64,000 nt of DNA from Hyphomicrobiales bacterium (lineage in GTDB: Bacteria; Pseudomonadota; Alphaproteobacteria; Rhizobiales; Rhizobiaceae), in the NCBI GenBank assembly GCA_900466005.1, contig UEGQ01000007.1:124001-188000 (forward strand). The letters run 5' to 3'. Shown piece after piece: positions 27,613 through 36,894 of this stretch (position 1 is the stretch's first letter; each line of letters begins with the position of its first letter). Both the position numbers and the translations under genes were made by a program. A model generated the notes under the pieces. It did no database searches. It was not told the origin of the DNA and worked only from the letters and a program-made list of their open reading frames with translations.

Positions 27613-29460
27613 TCACGCCCGTTCGAGGACGTAGGTCCCGGGCGCATCTGCGATCGCGTTCAGCGCCCCGCCGCCGGGCTTGCGGGCAGGGACCCGCTTG
27701 CCGTCGAGCGACTCGATCCATGTTTGCCAGTGTGGCCACCAGGAGCCCGGCGTCTCCTCGGCCGTTTCCAGCCAGTCCTCGAAGGCGCCGGTGGGCGCGC
27801 CGCCGGTCCAGTACTGGTACTTTTGCTTGCCGGGCGGGTTGACGACGCCCGCGATGTGGCCGGAACCGCTGAGCACGAAGGTGACCGGCCCGCCGAACAG
27901 GCTGCTGCCGACGAAGACCGATTTGGCCGGCGCGATATGGTCCTCGCGGGTCGCGAGATTGTAGATCGGGACTTTTACGTCCTTCAGCGACAGCGCCTTG
28001 CCGGCGATAGTCATCCGTCCCTTGCTCAGCGCGTTGTCGAGGTAGCAGTTGCGCAAGTAGAAGGAGTGGTTGGCGGCCGCCATTCGCGTGGAATCCGAAT
28101 TCCAGAACAGCAGGTCGAAGGGCATCGGCTCCTCGCCCTTCAGGTAGTTGTTGACGAAATAGGGCCAGATGAGCTCGGAGGCTCTCAGCATGTTGAAGGC
28201 GGATGCCATCTTCGAGCCTTCGAGATAGCCGCTCGCCCGCATGCGTTCTTCCATCGCGTCGAGTTGTTCTTCGTCGACGAACACCTTCAGGTCGCCCGCA
28301 TGGGTGAAATCGACCTGCGTCGTGAAGAGCGTCGCGCTCGCGATGCGTCTGTTGCGCTCCTTGGCGTGCAGGGCGAGTGCTGCCGAAAGCAGCGTGCCGC
28401 CGACGCAGTAGCCGATCGCGTTGACCTTGCTCTCGCCGGTCGCCTTCTCGACGGTCCCGAGCGCAAAATCGATGCCCTCGCGGATATAGGCTTCCCAGTC
28501 CTTCGTGGCGTGCCGCTCGTCGGGATTGACCCAGGAGATGACAAAGACCGTGTGCCCCTGGTCCACGCACCACTTGATAAAGGATTTTTGCGGATTGAGG
28601 TCGAGGATATAGAACTTGTTGATCCACGGAGGCACGATCAATAGCGGCCGCTTGAGGACGGTATCGGTCGCCGCTTCGTATTGCAGAATTTCGCAGATAT
28701 CGTTCTGGGCGATCACCTTGCCCGGCGTGACGGCCATGTTCTCGCCGACGGCGAACTTGCTGTAGTCGGTGTGGCGCAGCCGCAGGTCGCCGCCGCCGGC
28801 AGCGATGTCCTCGGCGAGCATCTTCATGCCGCGCACGAGGTTGTCGCCGTGGCTGGCGACCGTTTCGCGGTAGACCTGCGGATTGGTGACGACGAAATTA
28901 GCGGGCGATAGTGCAGCCGTGATCTGCCGGACGTAGAAGGCCGCCTTGTGCCGCGTGTGTTCGTCGAGCCCTTCGGCATCGCGCACCATACGCTCCGCCC
29001 ACTCGCTGCCGATGAAATAGACCTGGCGCAGGAAGTCGAAGAACGGATTGCGCTGCCAGTCCTCGTCGGAGAATCGCTTGTCGTTCGGGATCGGTGGCGC
29101 AGGCTCCGCGGTTTCTCCGCCGGCCAGCCTCTGCGCCGTCCGCGTCCAGGCGCCGAACATGCCGGCCAGCAGATAGCTCTGCGCTTCAAGCGTCCGCTTG
29201 GGGTCCGACATCCAGTACTCGGCGACCTTCGACATCGTCTTGACGAGTTCCGTGAGCGGCTGCGACACGGGGTCGACGATTTCGCCCCGCTCGCGCGGCG
29301 CAAGCCACGTCGAAGCGGCCTTGCCGAGGTTTTCGAGCGCACGGGCGACGTTGAGCGCCAGCGCTTCGGGATCCTTGACGATGTAGGGTTCAATCATCTT
29401 CGGATCGAAGCCTTGGGCCGTGGCACCGGATGTAGCACCGTCGTCGGTGTCTCTGCTCAA
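27613..29460 (-). CDS. phaC: Class I poly(3-hydroxyalkanoate) synthase PhaC
   Basis: Polymerises (R)-3-hydroxybutyryl-CoA at the surface of PHB granules. At 615 residues it is typical for class I. The lipase-like box GYCVGG places the catalytic Cys near residue 350. The other catalytic residues are the Asp in ATREDHIAP and the His in SGSGHIAGVVNPP. The frame starts with TTG at 29460; a strong GGGAGGA ribosome-binding site 7 bases upstream supports it over the next ATG 21 codons on. A phasin gene lies at 50077 on the other strand. phaA/phaB are not in the window. Confidence 0.94.
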   Translation of the reverse strand: MSRDTDDGATSGATAQGFDPKMIEPYIVKDPEALALNVARALENLGKAASTWLAPRERGEIVDPVSQPLTELVKTMSKVAEYWMSDPKRTLEAQSYLLAGMFGAWTRTAQRLAGGETAEPAPPIPNDKRFSDEDWQRNPFFDFLRQVYFIGSEWAERMVRDAEGLDEHTRHKAAFYVRQITAALSPANFVVTNPQVYRETVASHGDNLVRGMKMLAEDIAAGGGDLRLRHTDYSKFAVGENMAVTPGKVIAQNDICEILQYEAATDTVLKRPLLIVPPWINKFYILDLNPQKSFIKWCVDQGHTVFVISWVNPDERHATKDWEAYIREGIDFALGTVEKATGESKVNAIGYCVGGTLLSAALALHAKERNRRIASATLFTTQVDFTHAGDLKVFVDEEQLDAMEERMRASGYLEGSKMASAFNMLRASELIWPYFVNNYLKGEEPMPFDLLFWNSDSTRMAAANHSFYLRNCYLDNALSKGRMTIAGKALSLKDVKVPIYNLATREDHIAPAKSVFVGSSLFGGPVTFVLSGSGHIAGVVNPPGKQKYQYWTGGAPTGAFEDWLETAEETPGSWWPHWQTWIESLDGKRVPARKPGGGALNAIADAPGTYVLERA

Positions 29461-29642
29461 GCTGTTCCTCCCGAGAGCGCTCCTGCGAGTCCTCTTTTAT
29501 GTTTGCCTATCCTGCCCGAAAACGACTACAAGTTCCAGCAATACGAAAGCCACTCCTGACGTATTCGGGAGCAGGGATCAACCGCCGGATGCAGCGTGCG
29601 GCCGGTTTGGGATATATAGGTATGATTGCAGCGGTGTGGGCG

Positions 29643-30032
29643 ATGAAAACGTGGCGTCTTGGTTCCGGTCTGGTCCTGGCCTGTGCACTCGGTCTCGCCA
29701 CGGGATGCTCGTCCACGGGCGGGAAGACGTCCGCGGCCGAGCCGCGTTCCTCCGTGCTCGACGTCACCGTCACCGACGACGCTCGCGACCCGCAGACGCC
29801 GGCGCTCGGCACGTCTCCGGACGGCTACCCGGATTTCTCGCAACCACTGACGGCCGCGAGCGTTCAGATGAGCGACGAAGAGGCGGTGGCCCTGCAGGCG
29901 AAACTGTCTGCGCTCGCCTCCGCCCGCAAGGCAGGAACGATCTCCGAGGCGGAATACCAGCAACGCGTGGCAGAGCTGCGCAAGCTTGCCGCCGAGCACG
30001 GCGTCGACGTACAGGCGGCGCTGGCCAAATAG
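29643..30032 (+). CDS. Small lipoprotein of unknown function
   Basis: Protein of 129 residues with a signal peptide ending in a lipobox (GLATGC followed by SST), so a lipid-anchored outer or inner membrane protein is predicted. The mature part is low-complexity at first. It then has a helical SHOCT-like segment (QAKLSALASARKAGTISEAE) that often acts as a short oligomerisation motif. The frame is open 48 codons further upstream; ATG 29643 is chosen because it begins the signal peptide. It is divergent from phaC. I do not recognise a specific function. Confidence 0.7.
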   Translation: MKTWRLGSGLVLACALGLATGCSSTGGKTSAAEPRSSVLDVTVTDDARDPQTPALGTSPDGYPDFSQPLTAASVQMSDEEAVALQAKLSALASARKAGTISEAEYQQRVAELRKLAAEHGVDVQAALAK

Positions 30033-30250
30033 CGCTTGCCTTTGTGCTGTTTTGGAAGCAAAGCAAACAAGGTGCGACCGCTCGCTTCGGCCCGCCCGTC
30101 GCTTTTCGACGGACATAGATTTGCCGCAGCGTTTCGCCATTGCATCATAACAAAGTCTGTTCCGGTTTCGGGTTCGTTGCGGAACATGTCAGGAGCAACA
30201 AACGAACCCGCTTGACGCGGATACTGCCGCGCGATCCCACGGGGTTTGAG

Positions 30251-31474
30251 ATGGAAGAGTTTCATAAAGTTCGGCGCCTGCCGCCCTATGTTTTCGAACA
30301 GGTCAACCGTTTGAAAGCTAGCGCGCGAGCCGGTGGCGCCGACATTATCGACCTTGGCATGGGTAACCCCGACCTGCCGACCCCGAAAGCCATCGTCGAC
30401 AAGCTCTGCGAAGTGGTCCAGGACCCGCGCACCCATCGCTATTCGTCTTCCAAGGGCATTCCCGGCCTGCGCCGCGCCCAGGCCGCCTACTATGCCCGCC
30501 GCTTCGGTGTGAAGCTCAATCCGGAAACCCAGGTCGTTGCGACACTGGGTTCCAAGGAAGGCTTCGCCAACATGGCGCAGGCGATCACCGCGCCGGGCGA
30601 CGTCATTCTCTGCCCGAACCCGACCTATCCGATCCACGCCTTCGGTTTCCTGATGGCCGGCGGCGTCATCCGGTCGATGTCTGTCGAGCCGGACGAAACC
30701 TTCTTCCCGCCGCTCGAACGCGCCGTGCGCCATTCGATCCCGAAGCCGCTCGCGCTCATCATCAATTATCCGTCGAACCCGACGGCGCACGTCGCCTCGC
30801 TCGACTTCTACAAGGACGTGATCGCGTTCGCGAAGAAGCATGACCTGATCGTGCTCTCGGATCTCGCCTATTCGGAAATCTACTTCGACGACACCCCGCC
30901 GCCGTCGGTTCTCGAGGTTCCGGGTGCTATGGACATTACGGTCGAGTTCACCTCGATGTCGAAGACCTTCTCGATGCCGGGCTGGCGCATGGGGTTTGCC
31001 GTCGGCAACGAACGGCTGATCGCGGCGCTGACCCGCGTGAAGTCCTATCTCGACTACGGCGCCTTCACGCCGATCCAGGTGGCGGCGACCCACGCCCTCA
31101 ACGGCGACGGCTCCGATATCGCCGAGGTGCGTGCGGTCTATAAGCGTCGCCGCGACGTGCTGGTCGAGACCTTCGGCAAGGCCGGTTTCGAGGTGCCGCC
31201 GCCGGCGGCGACCATGTTCGCGTGGGCCAAGATCCCGGAAAAGTTCCGCCCGCTCGGCTCGCTCGAGTTCTCCAAGCTTCTCATTGAGAAGGCGGACATT
31301 GCCGTCGCCCCCGGTATCGGTTTCGGCGAGATGGGTGACGATTATGTCCGTATCGCGCTGGTCGAGAACGAGCACCGCATCCGCCAGGCTGCGCGCAATC
31401 TCAAGCGCTTCCTGTCGACGGCCGACGAGACGATGCACAACGTCATTTCGCTGAACGCCCACCGCCAAGGTTGA
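30251..31474 (+). CDS. alaC: Class I/II PLP aminotransferase, AlaC/DAP-aminotransferase-like
   Basis: Fold-type I aminotransferase of 407 residues. The PLP lysine lies in EFTSMSKTFSMPGWRMGF, the PLP-phosphate arginine motif (SKxxxxxGxR) is complete, and IINYPSNPTAHVA carries the conserved Asn-Pro. It is closest in appearance to E. coli AlaC (glutamate-pyruvate aminotransferase) and to proteins labelled LL-diaminopimelate aminotransferase. The neighbouring hom suggests a role in amino-acid synthesis. The frame opens at 30140, but ATG 30251 (MEEFHKVRRLPPYVF) is the usual start of this family. Confidence 0.85.
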   Translation: MEEFHKVRRLPPYVFEQVNRLKASARAGGADIIDLGMGNPDLPTPKAIVDKLCEVVQDPRTHRYSSSKGIPGLRRAQAAYYARRFGVKLNPETQVVATLGSKEGFANMAQAITAPGDVILCPNPTYPIHAFGFLMAGGVIRSMSVEPDETFFPPLERAVRHSIPKPLALIINYPSNPTAHVASLDFYKDVIAFAKKHDLIVLSDLAYSEIYFDDTPPPSVLEVPGAMDITVEFTSMSKTFSMPGWRMGFAVGNERLIAALTRVKSYLDYGAFTPIQVAATHALNGDGSDIAEVRAVYKRRRDVLVETFGKAGFEVPPPAATMFAWAKIPEKFRPLGSLEFSKLLIEKADIAVAPGIGFGEMGDDYVRIALVENEHRIRQAARNLKRFLSTADETMHNVISLNAHRQG

Positions 31475-31516
31475 GCTTTCCCGCCGACGACGATAACGTC
31501 ACCGATCATCAGGTCC

Positions 31517-31543
31517 AGGCGGCCCATTCGCGGCCGCCTTTCA
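31517..31543 (+). terminator. Terminator-like hairpin between alaC and hom
   Basis: AGGCGGCC pairs with GGCCGCCT over a seven-base loop and is followed by TTTC. It lies 42 bases after the alaC stop and 31 bases before the hom ATG. It may be an attenuator rather than a complete stop. Confidence 0.6.
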
Positions 31544-31573
31544 TGCAATTCGTAAGTTTCGGGAAATTGATCT

Positions 31574-32896
31574 ATGGCGGATGCCCTCAGGATTGGCATT
31601 GCGGGTCTGGGCACCGTCGGTGCCGCGCTGGTTCGCATTCTTCAGCAGCGCAGCAATGAGCTTGCCATTTCCTGCGGCCGGAAGATCGAGATCGCGGCGG
31701 TGTCCGCTCGCAACCGAAATAAGGATCGCGGCATCGATCTTTCCGGGATCGCCTGGTACGACGAACCTCTCGACCTCGCCGCCAATGCCGACATCGACGT
31801 CTATGTCGAACTGGTCGGCGGTGCGAACGGTGCGGCGGAGGCATCCGTGCGGGCGGCACTGGCGCGTGGCCTGCATGTTGTCACGGCCAACAAGGCGCTG
31901 CTCGCGCGCTACGGCGTCGAACTGGCGCGCATCGCGGAAAAGAACGGCGCGCTCCTCAATTACGAGGCGGCGGTCGCCGGCGGAATTCCGGTGATCAAGG
32001 CGCTGCGCGAGTCGCTGACCGGCAACCATTTCTCCCGTGTCTACGGGATCATGAACGGCACCTGCAACTACATCCTCAGCCGGATGGAGAAGGAGGGCCT
32101 TTCCTTCGACGAGTGCCTGAAGGATGCCCAGCGGCTCGGCTATGCCGAGGCTGATCCGAGCTTCGACATCGAGGGCAACGACACCGCCCACAAGCTCGCG
32201 ATCATGACGACGCTCGCTTTTGGCAGCGAGATCGCCGCCGATGACATCTACCTCGAAGGCATCACCAATATCTCGATCGAGGACATCCGCGCGGCGAACG
32301 AGCTCGGCTACCGCATCAAGCTCCTGGGCGTCGCCCAGAAGACCGATACCGGCATCGAGCAGCGCGTTCACCCGACCATGGTGCCGCTCGATTCGGTGAT
32401 CGCGCAGGTCGACGGCGTCACCAATGCAGTGGCGCTCGAATCGGACATCCTCGGCGAACTGTTGATGGTCGGCCCCGGTGCCGGCGGCAGCGCCACGGCA
32501 TCGGCGGTGCTCGGCGACATCACCGACATCGCCAAGAGCCGCCCGGGTGCCCAGCAGGTGCCGGTTCTCGGTCGCCCGGCGCATCTGCTCGAACCCTATC
32601 GTCGCGCACAGATGCGCAGCCACGAAGGCGGCTATTTCATCCGGCTGACCGTTGCCGACAGGATCGGCGTGTTCGCGAACATCGCGACCCGGATGGCCGA
32701 CAACGGCATCTCGCTTGAATCGATCGTGCAGCGCTCGCAGCCCGATGCCGAGCCCGGCGCGCCGGTGACGATCATTCTCGTAACCCATGCGACGATGGAG
32801 GAGTCGGTTCGCAAGGCGGTCTCGGCCATCCGCGCGGAGGGATATCTTGTCGGCGAGCCGCAGACGATCCGCATCGAGCGGCCGAAGACGGTGTGA
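31574..32896 (+). CDS. hom: Homoserine dehydrogenase
   Basis: Reduces aspartate semialdehyde to homoserine on the way to threonine and methionine. It has 440 residues: an N-terminal Rossmann motif (GIAGLGTVGAALVRIL), the catalytic domain (VTANKALLARYG, MNGTCNYILSRM, AQRLGYAEADPSFDIEGND) and a C-terminal ACT domain (FIRLTVADRIGVFANIATRM) for threonine feedback. It is monofunctional, without an aspartokinase part. Confidence 0.96.
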   Translation: MADALRIGIAGLGTVGAALVRILQQRSNELAISCGRKIEIAAVSARNRNKDRGIDLSGIAWYDEPLDLAANADIDVYVELVGGANGAAEASVRAALARGLHVVTANKALLARYGVELARIAEKNGALLNYEAAVAGGIPVIKALRESLTGNHFSRVYGIMNGTCNYILSRMEKEGLSFDECLKDAQRLGYAEADPSFDIEGNDTAHKLAIMTTLAFGSEIAADDIYLEGITNISIEDIRAANELGYRIKLLGVAQKTDTGIEQRVHPTMVPLDSVIAQVDGVTNAVALESDILGELLMVGPGAGGSATASAVLGDITDIAKSRPGAQQVPVLGRPAHLLEPYRRAQMRSHEGGYFIRLTVADRIGVFANIATRMADNGISLESIVQRSQPDAEPGAPVTIILVTHATMEESVRKAVSAIRAEGYLVGEPQTIRIERPKTV

Positions 32897-32998
32897 CGGC
32901 CTCCTGCCTTCCGGGCGGGGCCGTCGAGGCTGCCGATGGCTTGCGGCTGCCGTTTCGCGCGAGCGACGGACCTGGAATGATGACAGGCGGGAAGACAG

Positions 32999-34807
32999 AT
33001 GGGCATGATTGAACCGGTCGATCCGGTGCCGCGCGCATTTCTGAGCGTGGAGAGTTCCGTGAGCGGCCAGCGATGGGTCTCGCGCCTGGATCAGGCCGGA
33101 CAGAACCGCGCGCTCGCCATCGCCCAGCTTCACGGAATGCCGGAGCTTCTTGCCCGCGTGCTGGCGGGGCGCGGCGTCGGTGTCGATGAAGCGCCGGCCT
33201 TTCTCGATCCGACCATCCGTTCCTTGATGCCGGACCCGGCCTCGCTTACCGACTGCGAGGCGGCGGCGGCACGGCTCGCGCGGGCGATCGCTGCCGGCGA
33301 GCGTATCGCGATTTTCGGCGACTATGACGTCGACGGTGCAGCCTCGTCGGCGCTCCTCTACCGTTTTCTTCAGCATTTCGGCGCAGAGGCGGAGATATAC
33401 ATCCCCGACCGCATTTTTGAGGGGTATGGTCCGAATCCGGCGGCGATCGGCCAGTTGATCGAGCGCGGTGCTCGGCTGGTGGTCACCGTCGATTGCGGTT
33501 CGACGAGTTTCGAGGCACTGGAGGAGGCGCGCCGGCGCGGTATCGACGTCGTCGTCATCGACCATCATCAGATGGCGCACGCCATGCCGGCCTGTCATGC
33601 GCTGGTCAATCCCAACCGCGAGGATGACCTCTCGGGGCAGGGGCATCTCTGCGCGGCGGGCGTCGTCTTCCTCGTGCTGGTCGCCACGCTGCGCCTGCTC
33701 AGGCAGCAGGCCAACAGCCGTGCCGGATCGCTCGACCTGCTCGCCTGGCTCGATCTCGTGGCACTCGCGACGGTCTGTGACGTCGTTCCGCTCAAAGGAC
33801 TGAACCGTGCCTATGTGGTGAAGGGGCTGATCGCCGCCCGCCATCAGCAGAATGCCGGTCTCGCGGCCCTGCTGCGCGTGGCGGGCATCGGCGGACCGGT
33901 GACGCCCTATCATTTCGGTTTCCTCGTCGGTCCCAGAATCAATGCGGGCGGTCGTATCGGCGACGCCGCGCTCGGAAGCCGGTTGCTGACGCTCGATGAT
34001 GCCGCCGCCGCCGGTGAGATCGCCGCCCGCCTCGACGAACTCAATCGCGAGCGTCAGGCGATGGAGGCCGCCATGCTGGCGGAGGCGGAGGCGGAGGCGC
34101 TGGCCGAATACGGAACCGGCGAGACCGCCGCCGTCATCGTCACGGCCCACGACAACTGGCATCCCGGCATCGTCGGACTGCTTGCCGCCCGTCTGAAGGA
34201 GAAGTTCAAGCGGCCTGCCTTCGCGATCGCTTTCGACCCTTCGGGGAAGGGGACCGGCTCAGGGCGCTCGATCAACGGCTTCGACCTCGGGCGGATGGTA
34301 CGGGCGGCGGTCGACGCCGGCCTGCTCGTCAAGGGCGGCGGTCACGCCATGGCGGCCGGCCTGACCGTCGAACGCGCCAATCTGGGCCGGCTGCGCACCT
34401 TCTTCGACGAGGCCGCGGGCAGCCAGGTGTCGACGCTTGCCGCCAATCGCAGCCTCAAGATCGACGGAGCGCTCGGCGCCTCCGGAGCCACCATTGCGCT
34501 GATCGACCAGCTGGAGACGGCCGGCCCCTACGGGGCGGGCCACCCGCAGCCCTGTTTCGCCATTCCTGCACACCGGTTGCGGGATTCGCGCCTCGTGGGC
34601 GCCAACCATGTCAAGGTGACGGTCGAGGCGCAGGACGGATCGCGGCTCGACGGAATCGCATTCCGCGCCGCCGAAACGCCGCTCGGCGATTTCCTGCTGT
34701 CCTCGCGGGGCAACCAGATCCATATCGCGGGCTCGCTCAGCGCCGAGCACTGGCAGGGAACGCGGCGCGTGCAGATGCGCATCATCGACGCGGCGAAGGC
34801 GTTCTGA
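32999..34807 (+). CDS. recJ: Single-stranded-DNA-specific exonuclease RecJ
   Basis: 5'-3' exonuclease of recombination and mismatch repair, 602 residues. DHH-family motifs are visible: GDYDVDGAASSALL (motif I), VTVDCGSTSFEAL (II), VVIDHHQM (III, DHH) and LDLVALATVCDVVPL (IV). The C-terminal DHHA1 domain has the GGHAMAAG motif (KGGGHAMAAGLTVE), then an OB-like region. The start ATG has a purine-rich GGGAAGACAG just upstream. The last gene before the tRNA-Glu pair, which is on the other strand. Confidence 0.95.
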   Translation: MGMIEPVDPVPRAFLSVESSVSGQRWVSRLDQAGQNRALAIAQLHGMPELLARVLAGRGVGVDEAPAFLDPTIRSLMPDPASLTDCEAAAARLARAIAAGERIAIFGDYDVDGAASSALLYRFLQHFGAEAEIYIPDRIFEGYGPNPAAIGQLIERGARLVVTVDCGSTSFEALEEARRRGIDVVVIDHHQMAHAMPACHALVNPNREDDLSGQGHLCAAGVVFLVLVATLRLLRQQANSRAGSLDLLAWLDLVALATVCDVVPLKGLNRAYVVKGLIAARHQQNAGLAALLRVAGIGGPVTPYHFGFLVGPRINAGGRIGDAALGSRLLTLDDAAAAGEIAARLDELNRERQAMEAAMLAEAEAEALAEYGTGETAAVIVTAHDNWHPGIVGLLAARLKEKFKRPAFAIAFDPSGKGTGSGRSINGFDLGRMVRAAVDAGLLVKGGGHAMAAGLTVERANLGRLRTFFDEAAGSQVSTLAANRSLKIDGALGASGATIALIDQLETAGPYGAGHPQPCFAIPAHRLRDSRLVGANHVKVTVEAQDGSRLDGIAFRAAETPLGDFLLSSRGNQIHIAGSLSAEHWQGTRRVQMRIIDAAKAF

Positions 34808-34839
34808 GGAATCTCTGGCGATGTTCGGGAGATTGGAAG

Positions 34840-34914
34840 TGGCACGCCCTAGGGGAGTCGAACCCCTCTTCCCAGAATGAAAATCTGGTGTCCTAACCGA
34901 TAGACGAAGGGCGC
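34840..34914 (-). tRNA. tRNA-Glu (anticodon TTC)
   Basis: A 75-base cloverleaf with encoded CCA at 34840-34842. The acceptor stem GCGCCCT pairs with AGGGCGT. The anticodon stem CCAGA/TCTGG encloses loop TTTTCAT, anticodon TTC. The T arm GGGG-TTCGACT-CCCC is intact. Identical to the copy at 35118. Confidence 0.96.
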
Positions 34915-34934
34915 GTGCGCTTCGTTGTGGCGCC

Positions 34935-34963
34935 CTTATAGTCAGGGCTTCGGAATCCCGCAA
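34935..34963 (-). promoter_or_regulatory. Promoter of tRNA-Glu copy 1
   Basis: On the minus strand, TTGCGG and TATAAG are separated by 17 bases, ending about 20 bases before the tRNA 5' end. An AT-rich 18-base palindrome, GGAAAAATGCATTTTTCC (34966-34983), lies just upstream of the -35, where an UP element would be. Confidence 0.75.
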
Positions 34964-35117
34964 GCGGAAAAATGCATTTTTCCGGTCGCCCGCCAAAAAA
35001 ACCGGGCGCGGGCCAAGTTACGGGAAAAACAGCCGAAAATGCCTATGGAGACACCCGATGAGCGGCCGCGCGAGGCGTCTCTGCCGCCGTATCAATCTAA
35101 TTGCAATGGGGAGAAAG

Positions 35118-35192
35118 TGGCACGCCCTAGGGGAGTCGAACCCCTCTTCCCAGAATGAAAATCTGGTGTCCTAACCGATAGACGAAGGGCGC
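35118..35192 (-). tRNA. tRNA-Glu (anticodon TTC), second copy
   Basis: Same 75 bases as the gene at 34840-34914, including encoded CCA (35118-35120) and anticodon TTC. It is transcribed on the minus strand, upstream of the first copy. Confidence 0.96.
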
Positions 35193-35212
35193 GTGCGCTT
35201 CGTTGTGGCGCC

Positions 35213-35241
35213 CTTATAGTCAGGGCTTCAGAATCCCGCAA
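35213..35241 (-). promoter_or_regulatory. Promoter of tRNA-Glu copy 2
   Basis: Same TTGCGG-N17-TATAAG arrangement as copy 1. The adjoining upstream DNA differs in sequence but again carries an AT-rich dyad, TTTTTTGCAAAAAA (35256-35269). Confidence 0.75.
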
Positions 35242-35434
35242 GCGGCTTTTCTCTGTTTTTTGCAAAAAATATGACGCCTGTGGATTCTTACGAAGAAGGC
35301 ACAGGAAAGACGTATTATATCAACTACATAATGGTTTATCTTGCGCTGTCTGTAGGCCGTATTGCCTTACGGAAGGCTGGCAAGAGAGCAGCACTTCCTC
35401 CATCTGTCGAGCCGCAGGGAGCGGGCGGCGCGCT

Positions 35435-36148
35435 CTACGACTTGGACTTGCCGAGCAGGCGGCCGAGAATCGGCAGAAGCGTCTTCTTCTTCGCAGGCTC
35501 TGCCGGCGCTTCTTCGGCCATAGGTGTCGCCGGATCCGTGCTGGCTTCCTCTTCGGGCTCCGATGCGGACGGCAGGCTGGCAGCGTCGGCGAGGGGAGCT
35601 TCTTCGGGCGGCAACCCGGCCGCCTGCGCGTCAGCCGGCATATCCGCCGGTTCGACGGAGGCATATTGCGGGGCACTGAACAGGCTGCCGGTCATCGGAT
35701 TTACGCGCCGCGTCGGCATTTCGGCGGGCACGAGGCTCGCGGCCGTCATCGTCGAGGCGCCGGCCTCGGCCGGCACCGGCTCTGCTTGCTGGGCGAAAAT
35801 GCTGGAACGACCGGCATTGATCGCGGCAGGCTGCATGACGACGTCGCCGAGATTGGCGGGGTTGGCCGACGCCGACGAGACCGCGTACGAGGGCCGGGCG
35901 GCGGCGTCGCCCGGGGCCATGGAAACCACTGCCGGGTCCGAATAGCCGGCATCTGCCGGCTCGGGCTTCTTTGCTGCCACGGCCTTGGCGGGAGAGCCTG
36001 TGGTCTGCGCAGCAGGCGCGGCGACTTTTTCGACGGACGCCTTTTCGCCGGTCGTCGCGCAGCCTTGCAGCGCCGTCAGGGCGACGCCGCAGAGGGCGAG
36101 GCGAAATGCGATCCCGCGACGCACCGACGATATCGGCAGGCAGTCCAT
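35435..36148 (-). CDS. Ala/Pro/Glu-rich lipoprotein, function unknown
   Basis: Protein of 237 residues with an N-terminal signal (SVRRGIAFRLALCGVALTAL) ending in the lipobox LQGC followed by ATTG. The mature part is low-complexity, rich in Ala, Pro, Glu and Ser, and ends in a basic tail (PILGRLLGKSKS). The frame is open for another 60 codons upstream, but ATG 36148 begins the signal peptide. No domain is recognised. The low-complexity body suggests an unstructured envelope linker protein. The gap 35246-35434 before it is AT-rich and holds no gene. Confidence 0.65.
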   Translation of the reverse strand: MDCLPISSVRRGIAFRLALCGVALTALQGCATTGEKASVEKVAAPAAQTTGSPAKAVAAKKPEPADAGYSDPAVVSMAPGDAAARPSYAVSSASANPANLGDVVMQPAAINAGRSSIFAQQAEPVPAEAGASTMTAASLVPAEMPTRRVNPMTGSLFSAPQYASVEPADMPADAQAAGLPPEEAPLADAASLPSASEPEEEASTDPATPMAEEAPAEPAKKKTLLPILGRLLGKSKS

Positions 36149-36235
36149 GGAAGAAACCCCGCAGAACTGGTTGGCAGCGGTCCGGCACCGGAACACCGAG
36201 TGAGTCGGCGCGGCCGCAGGTTCTGCGTGGAGATA

Positions 36236-36261
36236 GCCCGCCAAGCTTGCGCGAGGCGGGC
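36236..36261 (-). terminator. Hairpin downstream of gloA
   Basis: GCCCGCC and GGCGGGC pair around a 12-base loop, just after the gloA stop on the minus strand. No T run follows, so termination strength is uncertain. Confidence 0.4.
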
Positions 36262-36269
36262 CGAAGCCG

Positions 36270-36710
36270 TTACCAGGTTCCGGTATTGGGCATCGAGAGC
36301 CAGGGCTCGGCCGGGGCCAGGCCCTCACCCTTCTGCAGGATCTCGATCGAGATACCGTCCGGTGAGCGCACGAAGGCCATGTGGCCGTCGCGCGGCGGGC
36401 GGTTGATCGTCACGCCGTTTTCCATCAGCGTCCGGCAGGTGGCGTAGATATCGTCGACCTCGTAGGCCAGGTGACCGAAGTTGCGACCTCCGGTATAATC
36501 CTCGGTGTCCCAGTTATAGGTGAGTTCCAGGCAGGGCGCCTTGTTGTCGCGTGCGGCCTCGACGTCGTCCGGGGCGGCCAGGAAGACCAGCGTGAACCGG
36601 CCCTTTTCGTTCTCCATGCGCCGCACCTCGGTGAGGCCGAAGACACGGCAGTAGAAGTCGAGCGACGCATCAAGATCTTTGACGCGTACCATGGTGTGAA
36701 GATAGCGCAT
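36270..36710 (-). CDS. gloA: Lactoylglutathione lyase (glyoxalase I)
   Basis: Converts the methylglyoxal-glutathione hemithioacetal to S-lactoylglutathione in the cytoplasm. At 146 residues it is one vicinal-oxygen-chelate unit pair. The likely metal ligands are His5 (RYLHTMVRV), Glu in CLELTYNW, His in [10 protein letters not shown] and Glu in [12 protein letters not shown] strong GGAGGA site stands 6 bases before the ATG. It is divergent from the cold-shock gene. Confidence 0.93.
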   Translation of the reverse strand: MRYLHTMVRVKDLDASLDFYCRVFGLTEVRRMENEKGRFTLVFLAAPDDVEAARDNKAPCLELTYNWDTEDYTGGRNFGHLAYEVDDIYATCRTLMENGVTINRPPRDGHMAFVRSPDGISIEILQKGEGLAPAEPWLSMPNTGTW

Positions 36711-36894
36711 GATGTCCTCCTAATAACGTGTCCGGATATGGAGCAGACGACAGCTTCGAGCAAGGATGAAGCGTCAAAAGGATTTGGGTATATCTTAGAC
36801 AGGGACTTGCGCGACACCAACCTGCGAATGTTAATCTGATAGTCAAGAATCAGTTAACGAACCGGTGTGACGCGTTTTCGAGGGGCGTGAGGAA

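Larger units (their letters stand above)
34837..34967. repeat. Direct repeat copy 1 (131 bp, tRNA-Glu with promoter)
   Basis: This 131-base segment recurs at 35115-35245 with a single mismatch (G at 34952, A at 35230). It includes the whole tRNA-Glu gene and about 50 bases upstream with the -10 and -35 elements. The two copies are offset by 278 bases. Confidence 0.95.
35115..35245. repeat. Direct repeat copy 2 (131 bp, tRNA-Glu with promoter)
   Basis: Second copy of the segment at 34837-34967, with one base changed. The 147 bases between the copies hold no gene. They contain a GC-rich hairpin, CGCCCG/CGGGCG on the minus strand around 34986-35010, with a T-rich loop. Confidence 0.95.

Noticed and set aside
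31541..34162. 873-codon minus-strand frame opposite hom and recJ
   Set aside because: It spans two well-supported genes on the other strand and has biased composition. It is a shadow of their codon use.
34837..35245. Attachment site of an integrated element at duplicated tRNA-Glu
   Set aside because: The repeats enclose only 147 bases without an integrase or cargo, and they extend into the promoter. Simple tandem duplication explains them better.
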